Positions 5,133 through 5,436 of a stretch of DNA of 5,436 nt are shown in pieces (position 1 is the stretch's first letter; each line of letters opens with the position of its first letter). This DNA comes from Chloroflexota bacterium. Its GTDB lineage: Bacteria > Chloroflexota > UBA11872 > VXNJ01. Both the position numbers and the translations under genes were made by a program. Location of the stretch: NCBI GenBank assembly GCA_026708165.1, contig JAPOVO010000363.1:6862-12297 (forward strand). The letters run 5' to 3'. Under the pieces are notes generated by a model. The model did no database searches and was not told the origin of the DNA. It saw only the letters and a list, made by a program, of their open reading frames with translations.

Positions 5133-5436
5133 GGCTGATCCTAACCGGCGTCCGTTTCACGCGCCCTGCTCCACCAGCTACCGTGCGGAAGATGGGGCGG
5201 CGCGGTTCTAAGGTAGGGCAGGACGAGCTCGCACGAGCTGGTTGATGTAGAGGCCAGCAGGGCTGAGCGCCGCCCCGCCCCACGAGGATTTAGGCAATGG
5301 ACGCGACGGATCACCAATCTACAGCGCACGTCCTCAGCTCCCCTGGACTTGAGAGAATCCTTGATTCAGGCGCTCCCCGTGGGGCCAAGCCCACGGTTTG
5401 CCACGACCAACCCAGGCTCCACCCCAACCCTGCCCC
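5133..5436. other. Intergenic region at right edge
   Basis: No gene can be supported. It holds a near-palindrome, AGCTCG-CA-CGAGCT (5226-5239), a small GAATC-CTT-GATTC hairpin (5355-5367), and the GC-rich hairpin listed separately. A plus-strand frame opens at ATG 5297 with GAGGA (5284-5288) 8 nt upstream and runs to the edge. Its 46 residues are Pro/His-rich and match nothing recognised, so it is not called as a gene. Confidence 0.5.
5377..5396 (+). terminator. GC-rich hairpin, weak terminator candidate
   Basis: CCGTGGG (5377-5383) pairs with CCCACGG (5390-5396) around a 6-nt GCCAAG loop, followed on the plus strand by only TTT. The stem is strong but the T-tract is too short for a confident intrinsic terminator, and no plus-strand gene is established upstream. 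It may instead terminate transcription of, or belong to, something beyond the right edge. Confidence 0.25.

Noticed and set aside
1..5436. CRISPR array or insertion sequence
   Set aside because: No regularly spaced short repeats, transposase gene or terminal inverted repeats were found; the only sizeable repeat is the FAS1 duplication.

Overview
The window is about 60% GC and looks like a bacterial chromosome segment. The mix of a tandem-FAS1 lipoprotein, a phytanoyl-CoA-dioxygenase-like enzyme, a lipid-anchored intradiol dioxygenase and a tRNA without an encoded CCA would fit an environmental Chloroflexota-type genome. This is a guess from gene content only; no phylogenetic marker is present.

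Layout. Positions 1-826 (minus) hold a secreted FAS1 (fasciclin) lipoprotein cut by the left edge. Behind its start lies a 67-aa DUF378-type membrane protein (905-1108, minus), possibly preceded by an uncertain 66-aa ORF (1127-1327, minus). A roughly 400-bp divergent intergenic region (1109-1511) carries a promoter-like extended -10 element flanked by an inverted repeat. From 1512 to 2429 (plus) lies the most interesting gene: a cobalamin-binding protein with the W-x9-EH signature of CarH-type B12 photoreceptors and a C-terminal XRE-type helix-turn-helix, instead of the N-terminal MerR-type HTH of CarH. It ends 16 bp from a convergent PhyH-family dioxygenase (2446-3285, minus). A tRNA-Arg(CCT) follows (3502-3573, plus), then a lipoprotein intradiol ring-cleavage dioxygenase-like protein (3637-4416, minus). 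The last kilobase is sparse: one small Cys/His protein (4923-5132, minus), traces of possible gene decay, and noncoding sequence with hairpins.

How the parts may work together (inference). The B12/XRE protein is probably a transcription regulator that senses adenosylcobalamin and perhaps light. The inverted repeat around its own promoter suggests autoregulation. The divergent DUF378 and FAS1 envelope genes are the nearest candidate targets. The two dioxygenases belong to unrelated families and show no sign of sharing an operon.
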